DNA from: Anisus vortex
Taxonomy: Eukaryota; Mollusca; Gastropoda; Planorbidae
NCBI GenBank assembly: GCA_949126835.1
Contig: OX421503.1
Location: 1,618,501-1,682,500 of the forward strand
DNA: 64,000 nt
Direction of reading: 5' to 3'
This document shows positions 11,016 to 41,421 of the stretch, in pieces. Positions within the stretch are counted from its first letter, which is position 1. Each line of letters begins with the position of its first letter. Both the position numbers and the translations under genes were made by a program. The notes below the pieces were generated by a model. That model was not told the DNA's origin. It made no database searches and was given only the letters and a program-made list of their open reading frames with translations.

Positions 11016-12119
11016 CTGGGCTCGGCAACCTACGACACGTGTGACAAACTTGGCACACACAGCGAATGTCAATGGCACGCGAAAGACCTGCATTACAGTT
11101 ATTCAACTTTCTTCTACAAGAAAAGGCAGGGGCCTATGGCACGCCGAATGCGTTAGAAATTCTACTTTGGCACGCTGAATGCATTATAAATTCTACTATG
11201 ACACGCTGAATGCATTAGAAATTCTACTATGGCACGCTGAATGCGTTAGAAATTCTACTTTCGCACACTGAATGCGTTAGAAATTCTATTATGGCACGCT
11301 GAATGCGTTAGAAACTCTACTTTGGTACGCTGAATGCGTTAGAAATTCTACTTTTGCACGCTGAATACGTTAGAAAATCTACTATGGCACGCGAAAGACT
11401 TCCAAAGAAGCCATTTGAGACTCTTCCACAAGAAAAGGCAGAATAACTTTGGGTCTTGGACACGCTGAATGCGTTAGAAATTCTACTTTCGCACACTGAG
11501 TGCGTTAGAAATTCTACTTTGGCACGCTGAATGCGTTAGAAATTCTACTTTGGCACGCTGAATGCGTTAGAAATTAATTCTACTTTGGCACGCTGAATGC
11601 GTTAGAAATTCTACTTTGGCACGCTGAATGCGTTAGAAATTATACTTTGGCACGCTGAATGCGTTAGAAATTCTACTTTGGCACGCTGAATGCGTTAGAA
11701 ATTCTACTTTGGCACGCTGAATGCGTTAGAAATTAATTCTACTTTGGCACGCTGAATGCGTTAGAAATTCTACTTTGGCACGCTGAATGCGTTAGAAATT
11801 CTACTTTGGCACGCTGAATGCGTTAGAAATTCTACTTTGGCACGCTGAATGCGTTAGAAATTCTACTTTGGCACGCTGAATGCGTTAGAAATTCTACTTT
11901 GGCACACTGAATGCGTTAGAAATTCTACTTTGGCACGCTGAATGCGTTAGAAATTCTACTTTGGCACGCTGAATGCGTTAGACATTCTACTTTGGCACGC
12001 TGAATGCGTTAGAAATTCTACTTTGGCACGCTGAATGCGTTAGACATTCTACTTTGGCACGCTGAATGCGTTAGACATTCTACTTTGGCACGCCATTATA
12101 AAAAGGTTGCCGACGCCTG
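11016..12119. mobile_element. hAT MITE with internally expanded minisatellite
   Basis: The left end resembles CAGGGGTCGGCAACCT (here CTGGGCTCGGCAACCT) and the right end is AGGTTGCCGACGCCTG. The subterminal motif ACTTGGCACACACAGCGA / ATGGCACGCGAAAGAC matches the other copies at 39571, 41422 and 44015. Between the ends lies a roughly 31-bp tandem array. No convincing 8-bp target duplication could be seen, probably through decay. Confidence 0.7.
11140..12095 (+). repeat. 31-bp minisatellite, about 30 units
   Basis: The unit is GGCACGCTGAATGCGTTAGA plus AATTCTACTTT, with some units extended by AATT. The left third is diverged and the right two-thirds nearly identical. The unit equals the right subterminal sequence of the hAT MITE family (GGCACGCTGAGTGAATTAGA at 41563). 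Confidence 0.95.
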
Positions 12120-13249
12120 CTCGATATTGTCATATAATGTATGTTGTGTTGTGTTGTGTTGTCAAATTTGAGGTTAGATAAATCATAGGCCAACACCTCA
12201 TCTCCCCCTCCCCCACCCCGGTGCCATCCTTTCCTAAATTTCCAGCTACAACAGGTCTGTTATAAGAACTATTTACTAAGCCATCCTGGTGACACTTTGA
12301 GTCTTGTCAAATCAGCTGGGCTGTAGCAGTAAAGATGACAACATATTTTCTTTTGGCGCCATCTTTTGGAAATGAAATAAAATTTTATTCTATACATATT
12401 TTCGTACAACCAGTAACGTAGCATACAGACATGTTTCGGAGAAAATGATCGAATAAGACCGGAAATGTTTTTTTCTTGCGAACTTTTATGCATGCAAAAT
12501 CGTTAAGACTTGTCAATGCGTACTAGAAAGTTGAAAAATGTACGAGAAAACATAATAATTGTATTACGTCATAATAAATAGCAGCCTACACTCTTACTCT
12601 CTTCATCAAAATCAAAAATAAATAACTTTACATGAACTAGCTATACAATCTCAAATACAATATAAAAACTATTATTACATGCTATTTATATTTTAAAAAA
12701 GTGTTAATTCTTGATGTAATTATTATAGACTCGCCATGTTAGTAGACACTGAATGAATGTGGACAGAGAGACTAGCCCAGACAATATCAGAAATGACCAG
12801 ATATAGACTCGCCATGTTAGGAGGAACTGAATGAATGTGGACAAGGCGTGTGAAACGAAAATTAAATTCAGTCGATTATATCCTACACATTCTATCATTA
12901 ACTCTATCCTCACTATCATGACTCAGATAGACTTACTGATTTATTATCTTCTCCTCACTGTTTTCTAAACCCTATAAATTATAAATTTAAACAAAAAATT
13001 CTTTGCTTTTTATGATGTAAGTGTCATATGCCTCTCTCTTGGTGTTTATGATTGTAGTGTATAATGGTGTATAATTTTAATAGTAGGCCTACCGGTTTTA
13101 TATTATCACTTTCATACGATATGCATTAATAGGGTAAATAAATAAGCGATTTCATTTTTGTATGACAACGACAAAAAAAACACAAAAGAATTGTGCCAAC
13201 TGTTGAATATTAAATGAACTTAAAATGGTTAAGCGAGAGTTAGTGTGTT
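12120..13249. other. Unassigned stretch with a short duplication
   Basis: No gene supported. A roughly 45-bp segment containing GACTCGCCATGTTAG and CTGAATGAATGTGGACA occurs twice, at about 12728 and 12805. Confidence 0.4.
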
Positions 13250-13370
13250 ATCATGACCAGGGCCGGCTCATCCATATAGGCGAACTAGGCGGCCGCCTAG
13301 GGCGCAAAATTTTAGGGAGGTCAAAATTAAGGAATTTTTTTTATTTGGGGATTTTAAAAATATAGTCTCG

Positions 13371-13455
13371 ACCATGGGTCGGCATCCTACGACACGCGTG
13401 TCAAACTTGGCACGCCAAGGGATTTTCAATGACACGCGGAAGAGGCCTTTAATTA
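13371..13455 (+). mobile_element. Nested hAT MITE left-end fragment
   Basis: GGGTCGGCATCCTACGACAC followed by CAAACTTGGCACGCC and CAATGACACGCGGAAGA match the left 80 bp of the copies at 41422 and 44015. The right end is missing. Confidence 0.6.
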
Positions 13456-13534
13456 AAGTCTATTCAGGGCTATTCGATGTGCAAAAACTTGGAAATATCA
13501 TTAACAATTGAGAAAGATGAAGGTAGCCTAGAGT

Positions 13535-13640
13535 AGTCTAATATCCGTGTTATTAGCTGTATGTTAAATGCGCTCTGAGCTTACATTATGTTTGTTTGCA
13601 GCGCTATACAGATATAATTATTATTATTGTTATTATCTGA
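13535..13640 (+). mobile_element. CR1-like LINE 3' tail
   Basis: ATCCGTGTTATTAGCTGTAT, then GCGCTCTGAGCTTACATTAT, GCAGCGCTATACAGAT and an ATTATT repeat. The same 3' end occurs at 22380-22470 and 23530-23645, the last attached to RT coding sequence. Confidence 0.7.
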
Positions 13641-13764
13641 CATTGCTGCTGTACAACAGTGTTCTGTACTAAGAGCAATTTTTCATCATCTCCATCACTC
13701 AGTCACTCAGTATCAAACCATGAAGAAGTCCTAAACTACATTTACCAATAGAATCTTGAAAATG

Positions 13765-14040
13765 GATTTCCTAACATTATATATTTTGTATAGCCCTTCG
13801 TATTTTGCTTACGTTGCCACTTTCCGTAGCTAGTGCTGAACGAAGTTTTTCAAAACTTAAGCTAATTAAAACCTATCTGCGTAGTAGCCTACAATGTGTC
13901 AAGAGATACTTGCAGGTCTGGTGACAATTTCTATTGAAAGCGAGATAACAAGACAATTAGACTCAAAAGCCCTCATACAAGAATTTGCTAAGCAGAAAGC
14001 AAGAAAAGTATCATTTAGGGTTTTAGTCTTTACGGGTCTA
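13765..14040 (+). pseudogene. hAT transposase C-terminal dimerisation domain, broken
   Basis: One frame gives LTLPLSVASAERSFSKLKLI, the conserved hATC signature (pattern PVSxASAERSFSxLKxIK). A +1 frameshift near 13895 then continues with CQEILAGLVTISIESEI and ALIQEFAKQKARKV, which matches the family's C-terminal end. The closest family type I know is the ZMYM1-like TTF-finger hAT group. The N-terminal BED/TTF finger and the RNase H-like catalytic core are absent, so the surrounding element is an internal deletion derivative. Confidence 0.8.
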
Positions 14041-14558
14041 AATACTAGTAATCAGTAAGCTTATTTAAAAGCGACTTTTGGACCGTAGTTAGAAAACAAT
14101 AATCCAATATCAAGCAATATCAAGTAGTCTTTGTGTATTTTTTAAAGTGTTATAAAAACAGAAAAAAATATCTATACTCCAACTGTGAGTTTCGGTTTTT
14201 TATTAATAGAACTGTACATAATGCAGGTATAAAACCTATAATCCCATACCTCTAATGTAGAAATGTGTGTTATGTAACTTTTCTAATAATAATTTCCATT
14301 TCTAATTATTAATTTATAATGCAAAGCCATTGTTACTTTTTCTTCAACTATTTTATTTACATTTCACAGTCATCAATCAAAATCAAAGGTTGTAAAATAA
14401 AATTATTTGTCGGCCAATAACAATTATTAACACAAAAAAAAAAACTATTTGGGAAGTTAATTACATACCCGGCAGACCCCGCCGAAGGCACTTTAATGAG
14501 GGCGCAGAATGTTTTCGCCTAGGGCATTAAAAACCCTAGAGCCTGCCCTGGTCATGAC

Positions 14559-14929
14559 AAATCGTCTACAGACTTCTCCTCTACGACACTTCGTCTACAT
14601 AAAGTAGGTCTACCGACAATTCGATTAAAACGAAACTTATACCAGACATTTTGTCTACCGCAAAATTTCGTCGGTCTGATACCTATATAGAACACTGAGT
14701 ATTCATGGATAGTAGCTGTAAAATGTTTGTTTCAATTGTTGTATAATATTTGTTTCTTTGCCACTATTAGGTTGGACATTCAATTAATTTGATAGCATTC
14801 CCCATCAAACGTAGAGTTCCTTTCTGAGGATGATTAAATGAAATACCTTTTTTTTAAACTTATATGCCACTTTTTGACATCACATAGCACAAAGAATATA
14901 AAATAATGGTAATGGCTATTTGCACTGGT
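14559..14929. other. Unassigned stretch
   Basis: No gene. Short degenerate repeats near 14575-14670 (TCGTCTAC, GTCTACC) are seen. Confidence 0.35.
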
Positions 14930-16795
14930 CCACGATATCTCTATTGGTCCACAAGGTGCTATCTATACTGGTCCAAAATGTGCTATCTCTACTGGTCCAC
15001 AAGGTGATATCTCTACTGGTCCACAAGATGCTAGCTCTACTGGTCCACCAGGTGCTATCTCTATTGGTCCACTATGTGCTATCTCTACTGGTCCACAAGG
15101 TGATATCTCTACTGGTCCACAAGATGCTAGCTCTACTGGTCCACCAGGTGCTATCTCTATTGGTCCACTAGGTGCTATCTCTACTGGTCCACAAGGTTCT
15201 ATCTCTACTGGTACACAAGGTTCTGTCCCTACTGATCCACAAGGTGCTATCTCTACTGGTCCAAAATGTGCTATCTCTACTGGTCCACGCTTTCTCTACT
15301 GGTCCACGCTATCTATACTGGTCAACGCAATCTCTACTGATCCACAAGGTGCTATCTCTACTGGTCCAAAATGTGCTATCTCTACTGGTCCACGCTTTCT
15401 CTACTGGTCCACGCTATCTATACTGGTCAACGCAATCTCTACTGATCCACAAGGTGCTATCTCTACTGGTCCACGCTATCTCTACTGGTCCACAAGGTGC
15501 TATCTCTACTGATCCACAAGGTGCTATCTCTACTGGTCAACACTTTCTCTACTGATCCACAAGGTGCTATCTCTACTGGTCAACACTTTCTCTACTGATC
15601 CACAAGGTGCTATCTCTACTGGTCAACACTTTCTCTACTGATCCACAAGGTGCTATCTCTACTGGTCAACACTTTCTCTACTGATCCACAAGGTGCTATC
15701 TCTACTGATCCACCAGGTGATATCTCTATTTGTCCACTAGGCGCTATCTCTACTGGTCCACAAGGTACTGTCTCTACTGGTCCACAAGGTGCTATCACTA
15801 CTGGTCCACAAGGTGTTATTATTACTGGTCCACAAGGTGCTATCTCTACTGGTCCACAACGTGCTATCTCTATTGGTCCACAAGGTGCTGTCTCTACTGT
15901 TCCACAACGTGTTATCTCTACTGGTCCACAGGGTGCTATCTCTACTGGTCCACAACGTGCTGTCTCTACTGGTCCAAAACATGCTATCACTACTGGTCCA
16001 CAAGGTGCTGCCTCTATTGGTCCACAAGGTGCTGTCTCTACTGTTCCACAACGTGTTATCTCTACTGGTCCACAGGGTGCTATCTCTACTGGTCCACAAC
16101 GTGCTGTCTCTACTGGTCCAAAACATGCTATCACTACTGGTCCACAAGGTTCTGTCTCTACTGGTACACACAGTTCTGTCTCTACTTGTCCACATGGTGC
16201 TATCTCTACTGATCCACAAGGTGCTTTCTCTACTGGTACAAAAAGGTGCTATCTCTACTGGTCCACGCTATCTCTACTGGTCCACCAGGTGCTATCTCTA
16301 TTGGTCCACAAGGTGCTATCTCTACTGGTCCACGAGTTGCTATCTCTACTGGTGCACTAGGTGCTATCTCTACTGGTCCACCAGGTGCTAGCTCTATTGG
16401 TCAACTAGGTGCTATCTCTACTGGTGCACCAGGTGCTAGCTCTATTGGTCAACTAGGTGCTTTCTCTACTGGTCCACAAGGTTCTATCTCTATTGGTACA
16501 CACAGTTCTGTCTCTAGGCCTACTCGTCCACATGGTGCTATCTCTACTGATCCACAAGGTGCTATCTCTACTGGTCAACAATTTCTCTACTGGTCTACGC
16601 TATCTATACTGGTCAACGCAATCTCTACTTGTCCACAAGGTGCTATCTCTACTGGTCAACACTTTCTCTACTGGTCCACGCTATCTGTACTGGTCCACAA
16701 GGTGCTATCTCTACTGGTCCAGAAGATGCTATCTCTATTGGTCCACTAGGTGCTATCTCCACTGGTCCTTGATATCTCTACTGGTCCACGATTTC
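14930..16795 (+). repeat. 24-bp minisatellite, roughly 75 units
   Basis: The unit is CTATCTCTACTGGTCCACAA plus GGTG, with shortened (ACGCTATCTCTACTGGTCC) and mutated variants. The period is a multiple of three and mostly stop-free, so long frames appear in all three forward frames and on the reverse strand (for example an octapeptide GPQGAIST series). There is no upstream exon, splice signal or non-repetitive coding flank, so I treat it as non-coding. Confidence 0.95.
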
Positions 16796-18015
16796 ACCAC
16801 TTGTCCTCTCGACCCTCCAGCTGACCCTTATGTTAACTTAAAAAGTCCAAATAATATCCACCCAATCTTTATGAAATGGAGTAATTAAGCTTAATATTAT
16901 TATGAAATAAACCTTATAAATGTGAGATAAAATTTACAATGTAATCACGGGGCCTGTGTCAATGTATAATTCTTTGTCATTCAGGATTACTTTGATACAA
17001 TTAATGGCTAAATATAATATCTAGCATTTATACTATCATTATTTTGTATAATTAGGATACCTAGAGGAAATGTTTTATAAGCATTTGGGACAAACGATAA
17101 ATTTCCTTATATCCTTATAAGCGTATTTAGATTGGTGAAAGGTCAAGGCCATTATATACTTTCGACGATTTATGGGATAACAAAATACAACGACATAAAT
17201 AGATGAATGTGAATTGGTCAAGTCATTCTTCTAGAGTTGTTTCGTTATTACACGGTAACACGTTGATATATAATATTATATGGAAAAGGACAGATGAATC
17301 GCATGTAACACATTCAACTAGGGACTGAAGATATTAATACAAGCGAATCAATACACGGCAGCACATTTGCTCCCGAATCAGGCTCAAAAGAAAATACATT
17401 CGACGATAAACAGCACAGGAGAGTGAGATCACAAAACATACATCTTTGACAACAGTGTTGGCAGCTGCTTGTCCGTGAAGACGCAGTTACACGATTAATA
17501 AACATTTCAAGAGTAACTTATATTTACGGTATATATCATATAGATTTAAAAAAAACATTTCGGATAACATCATTATCATGCTAACTTGCCTGCTCTATCG
17601 GGGATTAAATTAATAATTACAAGAAAAAGTCTTAACAAAAAATAAATAAGAAAATGTAAGCCTACACCTACATTACTGTAATGATTACATTTACATGATC
17701 ATGAATCATGAAACATGCCTAACCGATATTCGATGTACTTTAAAAAATGAAATCAGTAATACAGTATGTAAATGTAATATTCGAGCGTTAAAAAGTCATT
17801 ATTGACTTCTTGTGCTTTATTCACTTGGTCAATATGGTGCCAATGGCCAATAAAAAAAATTTTGTTTGGGACTGTTGTCTGTTGTCAGTCTTCAAAGACA
17901 TAAAAGTTAAAGATTAAAGTCAGTAAAAGTTTAGTAAGTACTTGTATCATTCCACTTGTCACTTGACTTCCATAGCCCAACAATAAGATAAAACTTGCTT
18001 ATATTAACATTAACT
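16796..18015. other. Long AT-rich stretch without a supported gene
   Basis: No open frame above 63 residues, no tandem repeat and no TE end recognised. Confidence 0.4.
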
Positions 18016-18198
18016 AAAAGTAAAGTATCCAGTCGGACCAAACTGATCCATTTAAGGCCGGTGAAGCAGCGTTCACCAGTTTCTGTGGCCACGGGCGCAA
18101 CGGCGTACTAGGTGATTGTAGTATTGCCAGCACTATGCACAGCCGCCTTAACTCCTTAACTTTACTTCAAATAAGGTCAGGTACCCATCAGAGCATTA
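18016..18198 (-). mobile_element. SINE family A, truncated copy
   Basis: Starts TAAAGTATCCAGTCGGACCA, runs through GAAGCAGCGTTCACCAGTTT and GGTCAGGTACCCATCAGAG, and is truncated before the tRNA-like head. Confidence 0.75.
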
Positions 18199-19418
18199 AC
18201 TAAGTCTGTTAACTATTAAGTTTATTGGAACCGTTCGCCTTAAGGTGACAATTAAAAAGCCTAGGTCTACTTTTAAAAGAATAATAATAATAGTCCGTCC
18301 TATCAAAATACATTCACAATTCATGCATTTTCACAATACAATAATAGATCCAAGGGTCTAAATACTAAGTCCTGCCTAAGTAACTCCACCAGCAAGCCAA
18401 CTAACATTTGCTTTTGGTGACCATTATTTACAACAGGCAAATGGCTTGAAATTCCCTTCTTAGTCTTATCTATTATAATTTTTATAAAACAATAGTTTTT
18501 GAGCCCTATTTTTCAACACACAATCTAGTAATCTTATCTTATCTTCTTAAGAAGGCTAAAATAAAAAGAATATTGGAAGATATATTCATTGTATACATAT
18601 ATATACATTCTCTTTAAAATCTAAAAGCAAGTGGCTAGGTGTGGTCTTGTCGCAGCATAATGGGTTGTCCTCCCAAAAGTCTTTGATTTGAATCCAGGTA
18701 AAAATGCCAGGAATCCTTTTGGGTGTAGAGTGGTTTGCTTAGTCTACTCAGCACTGATATGATATTTATGCTGAGGGAGAATAAAAGTGACTGGGCTTTA
18801 TTCTATTAGTTCACGCAATAACATTGTACAGATCCACTGAAACTGATAAATGATGGACCAACATAAAATTGTAGGCCTACTTTCTGTGTACATGTATTCG
18901 ATTCTCACACAATAACACTAGGCGACCCTGCCCCATAACAAAAATGTCATGTTTTGAAAAATTCCACTTATAATTTAGGTTCTTAGTTTTTATGGAGTTC
19001 ATTAACAAATATATACCATTTACCGCAAAAACAGAGGCAAAGCCACGAGTGGAGCTGAGGGGGGCTAAGCCCCCTCCTGAAAATTTAGAAATATTTTTTT
19101 TCAACAGTTTTTTTAAATATGCAGATCTACTAAATTCTAAAAATATTTGATACCTTTGTCACATGAAAGTTCAGCCCACCCCAGAAAAAATGTCTGGCTT
19201 CCCCCCCCCCTGCCGCAAAATATACCTCAAAATTCTTTTAGAAATTAACATTACAATTAAATGTACTTTTCAATCATTCATTCCTTTATTAAAGATTAAA
19301 AGCTTTATTTTTCTAGAGCTAATGCATGTGTCTCAAAATTTAGCTCCAATCTCTCCCAGTGAACAGAAGTTGTAAAAATTTCAGATGAAAATTTATTTAT
19401 TTCATTTCCTGTTCTCAG
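18199..19418. other. Region upstream of the first DCAF8 coding exon
   Basis: No gene seen. A SINE-like block with TTGATTTGAATCCAGG (B-box-like) lies near 18640-18800. Because a splice acceptor precedes the DCAF8 start codon, this is probably intron 1 of that gene. Confidence 0.4.
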
Positions 19419-19422
19419 GAGC

Positions 19423-38035
<18,613 letters not shown>

Positions 38036-38072
38036 AGTTTGGCCAAGGTCAGTCACCTAGTGCATAAGTAAA

Positions 38073-38375
38073 TTACCGATCGGACTAAATTGATCAATAC
38101 ATTCGGTGGCGCAGCGTTCATCGGTTTCTGTAGCCACGACATAAGCGGCAGTGCGTTAGGATGGTTTACCGAGGTCCTGGGTTCAAATTCTGGTGAAGGC
38201 TAGGGTCAGTTCCTAGAGGGTTTACTTGTCTGCCCAGCTCAGTTGGGTACCTAAAAATAGTTTGGGAAAAGTACCAGCCACACAATCACTCATTATTCAG
38301 CTGCCACAGAAACTTGTGAAAGCTGTTTCACAGACCATTTGGTTCAAATTGTTCTGATGGGGATACCTTACTACT
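38073..38375 (+). mobile_element. SINE family A, fold-back composite
   Basis: A reversed 3' end (38073-38140, CGGACTAAATTGATCAATAC ... GCAGCGTTCATCGG) is joined to a forward copy from about 38140 with B box GGTTCAAATTCTGG and 3' end TTCAAATTGTTCTGATGGGG. Confidence 0.75.
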
Positions 38376-38451
38376 TACTACTCCTCATGTGAATCCAGGC
38401 TAGAATCACAGATTTATGCTCTTATAACATTTACAAAAACTTTTTGGCTGT

Positions 38452-38740
38452 GTGCTAAACTGATCATAGGGCTGTTCAAGCAGCGTTCACCAGTTTCTGT
38501 GGCCAACGGCATACGAGGGGATGTGTGGCCAGCACAATGCCCAGCCGCATTCACTTTACCCCAACTAGTGTCAGGTACCCATCAGAGCTGGGTAGACTCA
38601 GGGGCACCATCAAGTCTGGGAAAAAATCCTGGCCTGCACCAGGATTCGAACCCAGAACCTTCAGATCATCAGTTAAACGTTCTGCCGCTTCACCAGCCCT
38701 ATGATCAGTTTAGTCAGAAGGGTACTTTACTTTTTTTTTT
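38452..38740 (-). mobile_element. SINE family A, fold-back composite
   Basis: A reversed copy with GGATTCGAACCCAGAACC ends in its head near 38690 and is followed by a forward 3' end (CCAGCCCTATGATCAGTTTA, GTCAGAAGGGTACTTTAC). It lies in the putative DCAF8 3' UTR intron. Confidence 0.8.
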
Positions 38741-39414
38741 ACTTGACTTACTTCCCCTTACATACTTTTTTTTTTGTTCATGCTTGTTTTTTTTTGTTTT
38801 TTTTAATTTTTATAGAAGCAGTGATGGCCCTTCATGCAGCCTTCGGAGAGAATGGCGGCCCCTTCTTGGCTCCTCACAAGATTGAATCCCCTTTCTTCCC
38901 TCCCCCTGTTCATGAAGTGCGAATGTGTGGTAGTAGCTTCCCTTGTGGGACAGGATGCAATGTACAAAGTATGACCTGGTACTGTATATAATAGAGAGCA
39001 AGACAGAGTATATATGTATATGACAACAAAAAAAATCTTTTCCTTCTCAAATGCTTTACTATACAAACTGTTAGTTTAATTTGTTTGTTTTTTCTTGCAA
39101 ATAAAAAGCTCTATATCGAACTTTGTTAACAAAATAATTTATCCCGATAAAACTTTAAAAAGAAAGTTATTTTAAGAACTGTTTTTTTTTTTCAAAAACA
39201 TTTCGCTTGCACTGTTGTTGTTTTTGATAAGAATAAACAAAAAGTGTGCCTGAAGATTGTCAAGCTGTTTCATTTTGTTTCATGATGTTATTGTGTGTGT
39301 TGATTTCAATTTAAAATAGAAAATAATGTAGTGTGAATTCATTTATATTTATACAAAAACAATATGTTAATTTTGTTTCCTTCAGTGATCAGTTATATAC
39401 TTTATCTTATCTTA

Positions 39415-39570
39415 TAAGTTTACAGACGTTCCTTCTAGATAGAAGATTATTACGTCCACTAGGCCCAAAACTCCTGCAGTGCGACAGGGATCCGTCGGTG
39501 GCAGGGATAGAACCCGTGACCTGTCCGTTGGTTTTTGGTTGCCAGTTCGGTGAACTAACCACTGGACCAG
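39415..39570 (-). mobile_element. SINE family B
   Basis: Reversed tail TTTACAGACGTTCCTTCTAG, body CCCAAAACTCCTGCAGTGCG, B-box complement AGAACCCG, head ending CACTGGACCAGC. Confidence 0.8.
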
Positions 39571-39770
39571 CTGGGGGTGGGCAACCTTTTGATAGTAGTG
39601 TGCCAAAGTAGGATTTCTAATTCATTCAGGGTGCCAACAGCCTTAAAGTCATCCTGCTACAGCACTCAATTTAGTGTGTAAGAGACTTGAATTGCCTTTT
39701 TAGGGTTCTGCCATTGGAAATCGTTCTGTATGAGAAGTCTGGGATGCACGCCATTGGTTGCCGACTCCTG
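39571..39770 (-). mobile_element. hAT MITE, 200 bp
   Basis: CTGGGGGTGGGCAACCTTTT at left, TTGGTTGCCGACTCCTG at right. Interior GTGTGCCAAAGTAGGATTTC is the complement of the right subterminal region of 41422-41626. It abuts the head of the SINE B copy exactly. Confidence 0.75.
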
Positions 39771-39923
39771 CTTTAGAGAAATGTTTTAGTATTGCCGAGA
39801 AAGTTTCAAATTCATTTGGTTGTTCTTAGTTTGAGAAATGCTAAAGAAAATATGTGCATTGGATATTTTTGTTTAGGACCAAGTGTTAGGATTTGTTTTT
39901 CAAATATATTACTTTCTAAAAGG

Positions 39924-40157
39924 TAGTAAAGTACTGTCAGACCAAATTGATCATAATAGGGTCAGTGAAGCAGCGTTCACCGTTTTCTGTGGCTATGGCA
40001 TACTAGGTGATTGTGTGGCCAGCACAATGCACAGCTGCCTTTACTTTACCCCATCTAATATCAGAGCTGGGTAGACTCGAGTCCAGGGAAAAAAATCCTA
40101 GCCTTCACCAGGCTTTGAACCTAGGACCTTCGGTACGCCAGTCGATCTGCCACAAAG
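39924..40157 (-). mobile_element. SINE family A
   Basis: Reversed copy with TACTGTCAGACCAAATTGAT, CACAATGCACAGCTGCCTTT and B-box complement GCTTTGAACCTAGGACC. The head is partial. Confidence 0.85.
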
Positions 40158-40544
40158 TACCATAAGGCCCTTGTGCTATTGTTTAAACTCAACCCAAAAC
40201 ATATTTGGTTGTTATGCTAATTCTCTAACAAAACGTTACCTTTATTTCTATAATTTATTACAACTACTGCTGTCTTTATTATATTTGAATGTGACTTTTG
40301 GATATTATTTGAATTATTACTCCCAATGCCATTTTCCGCTAGTCAAGAGAAAGGGGGCCTTGCAGTTTAATATGGCACTAAAATAGGGCACACACAAAAT
40401 ATTGTATCACAACAATTGAAAATGTGCATTGATTAAAAAATTGTGTTTTTTTCAGCATCAATAATGACCTTTTAATTCCCATTCAACAACTGTTTAAAAA
40501 TTGATTTCTAAAATAGGCCCACTATCATACGGTTCATACAAGTT

Positions 40545-40700
40545 ATCAAATCTTATATATTACAGATGGTTATTGCGTCCTACGCTCATCCATGGTCCGA
40601 GTCTAGTCTTGCATTTTGATTAGTGTTTTAAATGATAAGTTACTAGTTTTCCTGGTTTGTTCAGGCAACCCATTCCATGCCCCGATGCCACACGCAATAA
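40545..40700 (-). mobile_element. SINE family C
   Basis: GGTTATTGCGTCCTACGCTC, GGTCCGAGTCTAGTCTTGCA, TTCAGGCAACCCATTCCATG. Confidence 0.7.
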
Positions 40701-41413
40701 AAATTTTTCACAAGGTCCATTAGTGCATGTGGGTAGGTCTATTTCTGGCAGACGAGCAATCAGACCTACGATGGAAAACAGATAGTGACAAAAATTATCT
40801 GTAATATATTTTACATATCTAGCAACGATTGAGAGGATCCGATAACTTCATCTAGCTCTGGTGTAGCTGTGTTTTTACTTTTAGTGGGTGCGTATTGTAA
40901 AGGATTTTTTTTTACTCTTAAAGCCCAGTGTTCCATCTGTGCAACACAAGGGAATTAATCGTGATTTCTAGTTTTTAAAATTAAATAAGTTACTGCCTCT
41001 ATTGTATAGGGCCCCCACCCAGAGCCAGAAAAAAATCTGGGCCTCTGAGGGTTAAAAAGTAATTTTTGTCTGTGGTATCAAACTCTGTCTTCTTATTGAA
41101 GTGACTTACTTTAAGTGTACACATTCTGCCCCTTAACCCTTTCGGGCTCATTGGTACTTTTAATCCACTACACATATTTTACTTTAGTTCTGTTTAACAA
41201 TAACTTGGTCTCAAAGGGTTAAACTTCTTAACAATAGATTTCGTTATCACACCTGATGTTGATTGATTTGAAATCTTAGCACGGAAACTTGTCTCCCCTG
41301 ATTGACACAATCACTCACAACACACAGACAAAACAAGGAAACATTGACTAGCTCCCTTTGCTGTGAATGATGATAATTATCTCCCTTTTGGTGAACAGGC
41401 TCAAAGTTGAATG
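40701..41413. other. Unassigned stretch
   Basis: AT-rich. No supported gene or recognisable element. Confidence 0.35.
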
Positions 41414-41421
41414 GCCTTAAC

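Larger units (their letters stand above)
13258..14550 (+). mobile_element. hAT DNA transposon remnant with 8-bp target duplication
   Basis: Inverted ends CAGGGCCGGCTC (13258) and GAGCCTGCCCTG (ending 14550) are bounded by ATCATGAC (13250-13257) and GTCATGAC (14551-14558), 7 of 8 identical. The next subterminal blocks GCGGCCGCCTAGGGCGC and AGGGCGCAGAATGTTTTCGC are similar in reverse. Nested within are the left end of a second hAT MITE (13371-13455) and a LINE 3' tail (13535-13640). Confidence 0.8.
38036..39255 (+). other. DCAF8 3' UTR, probably spliced
   Basis: Twelve bases after the stop is AAG|GTCAGT, a plausible donor. A pyrimidine-rich tract ending TTTTTATAG lies just before 38815, so a 3' UTR intron containing two SINE copies is likely. 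AATAAA signals lie at 39100-39105 and 39232-39237. Confidence 0.5.

Noticed and set aside
9661..12100. Spaced repeats resembling a CRISPR array
   Set aside because: Units are directly contiguous without unique spacers, in a eukaryotic context.
15616..16888. Several 140-236-codon frames on both strands, one collagen-like
   Set aside because: All are readings of the 24-bp array. No unique coding flank, exon signals or start context.
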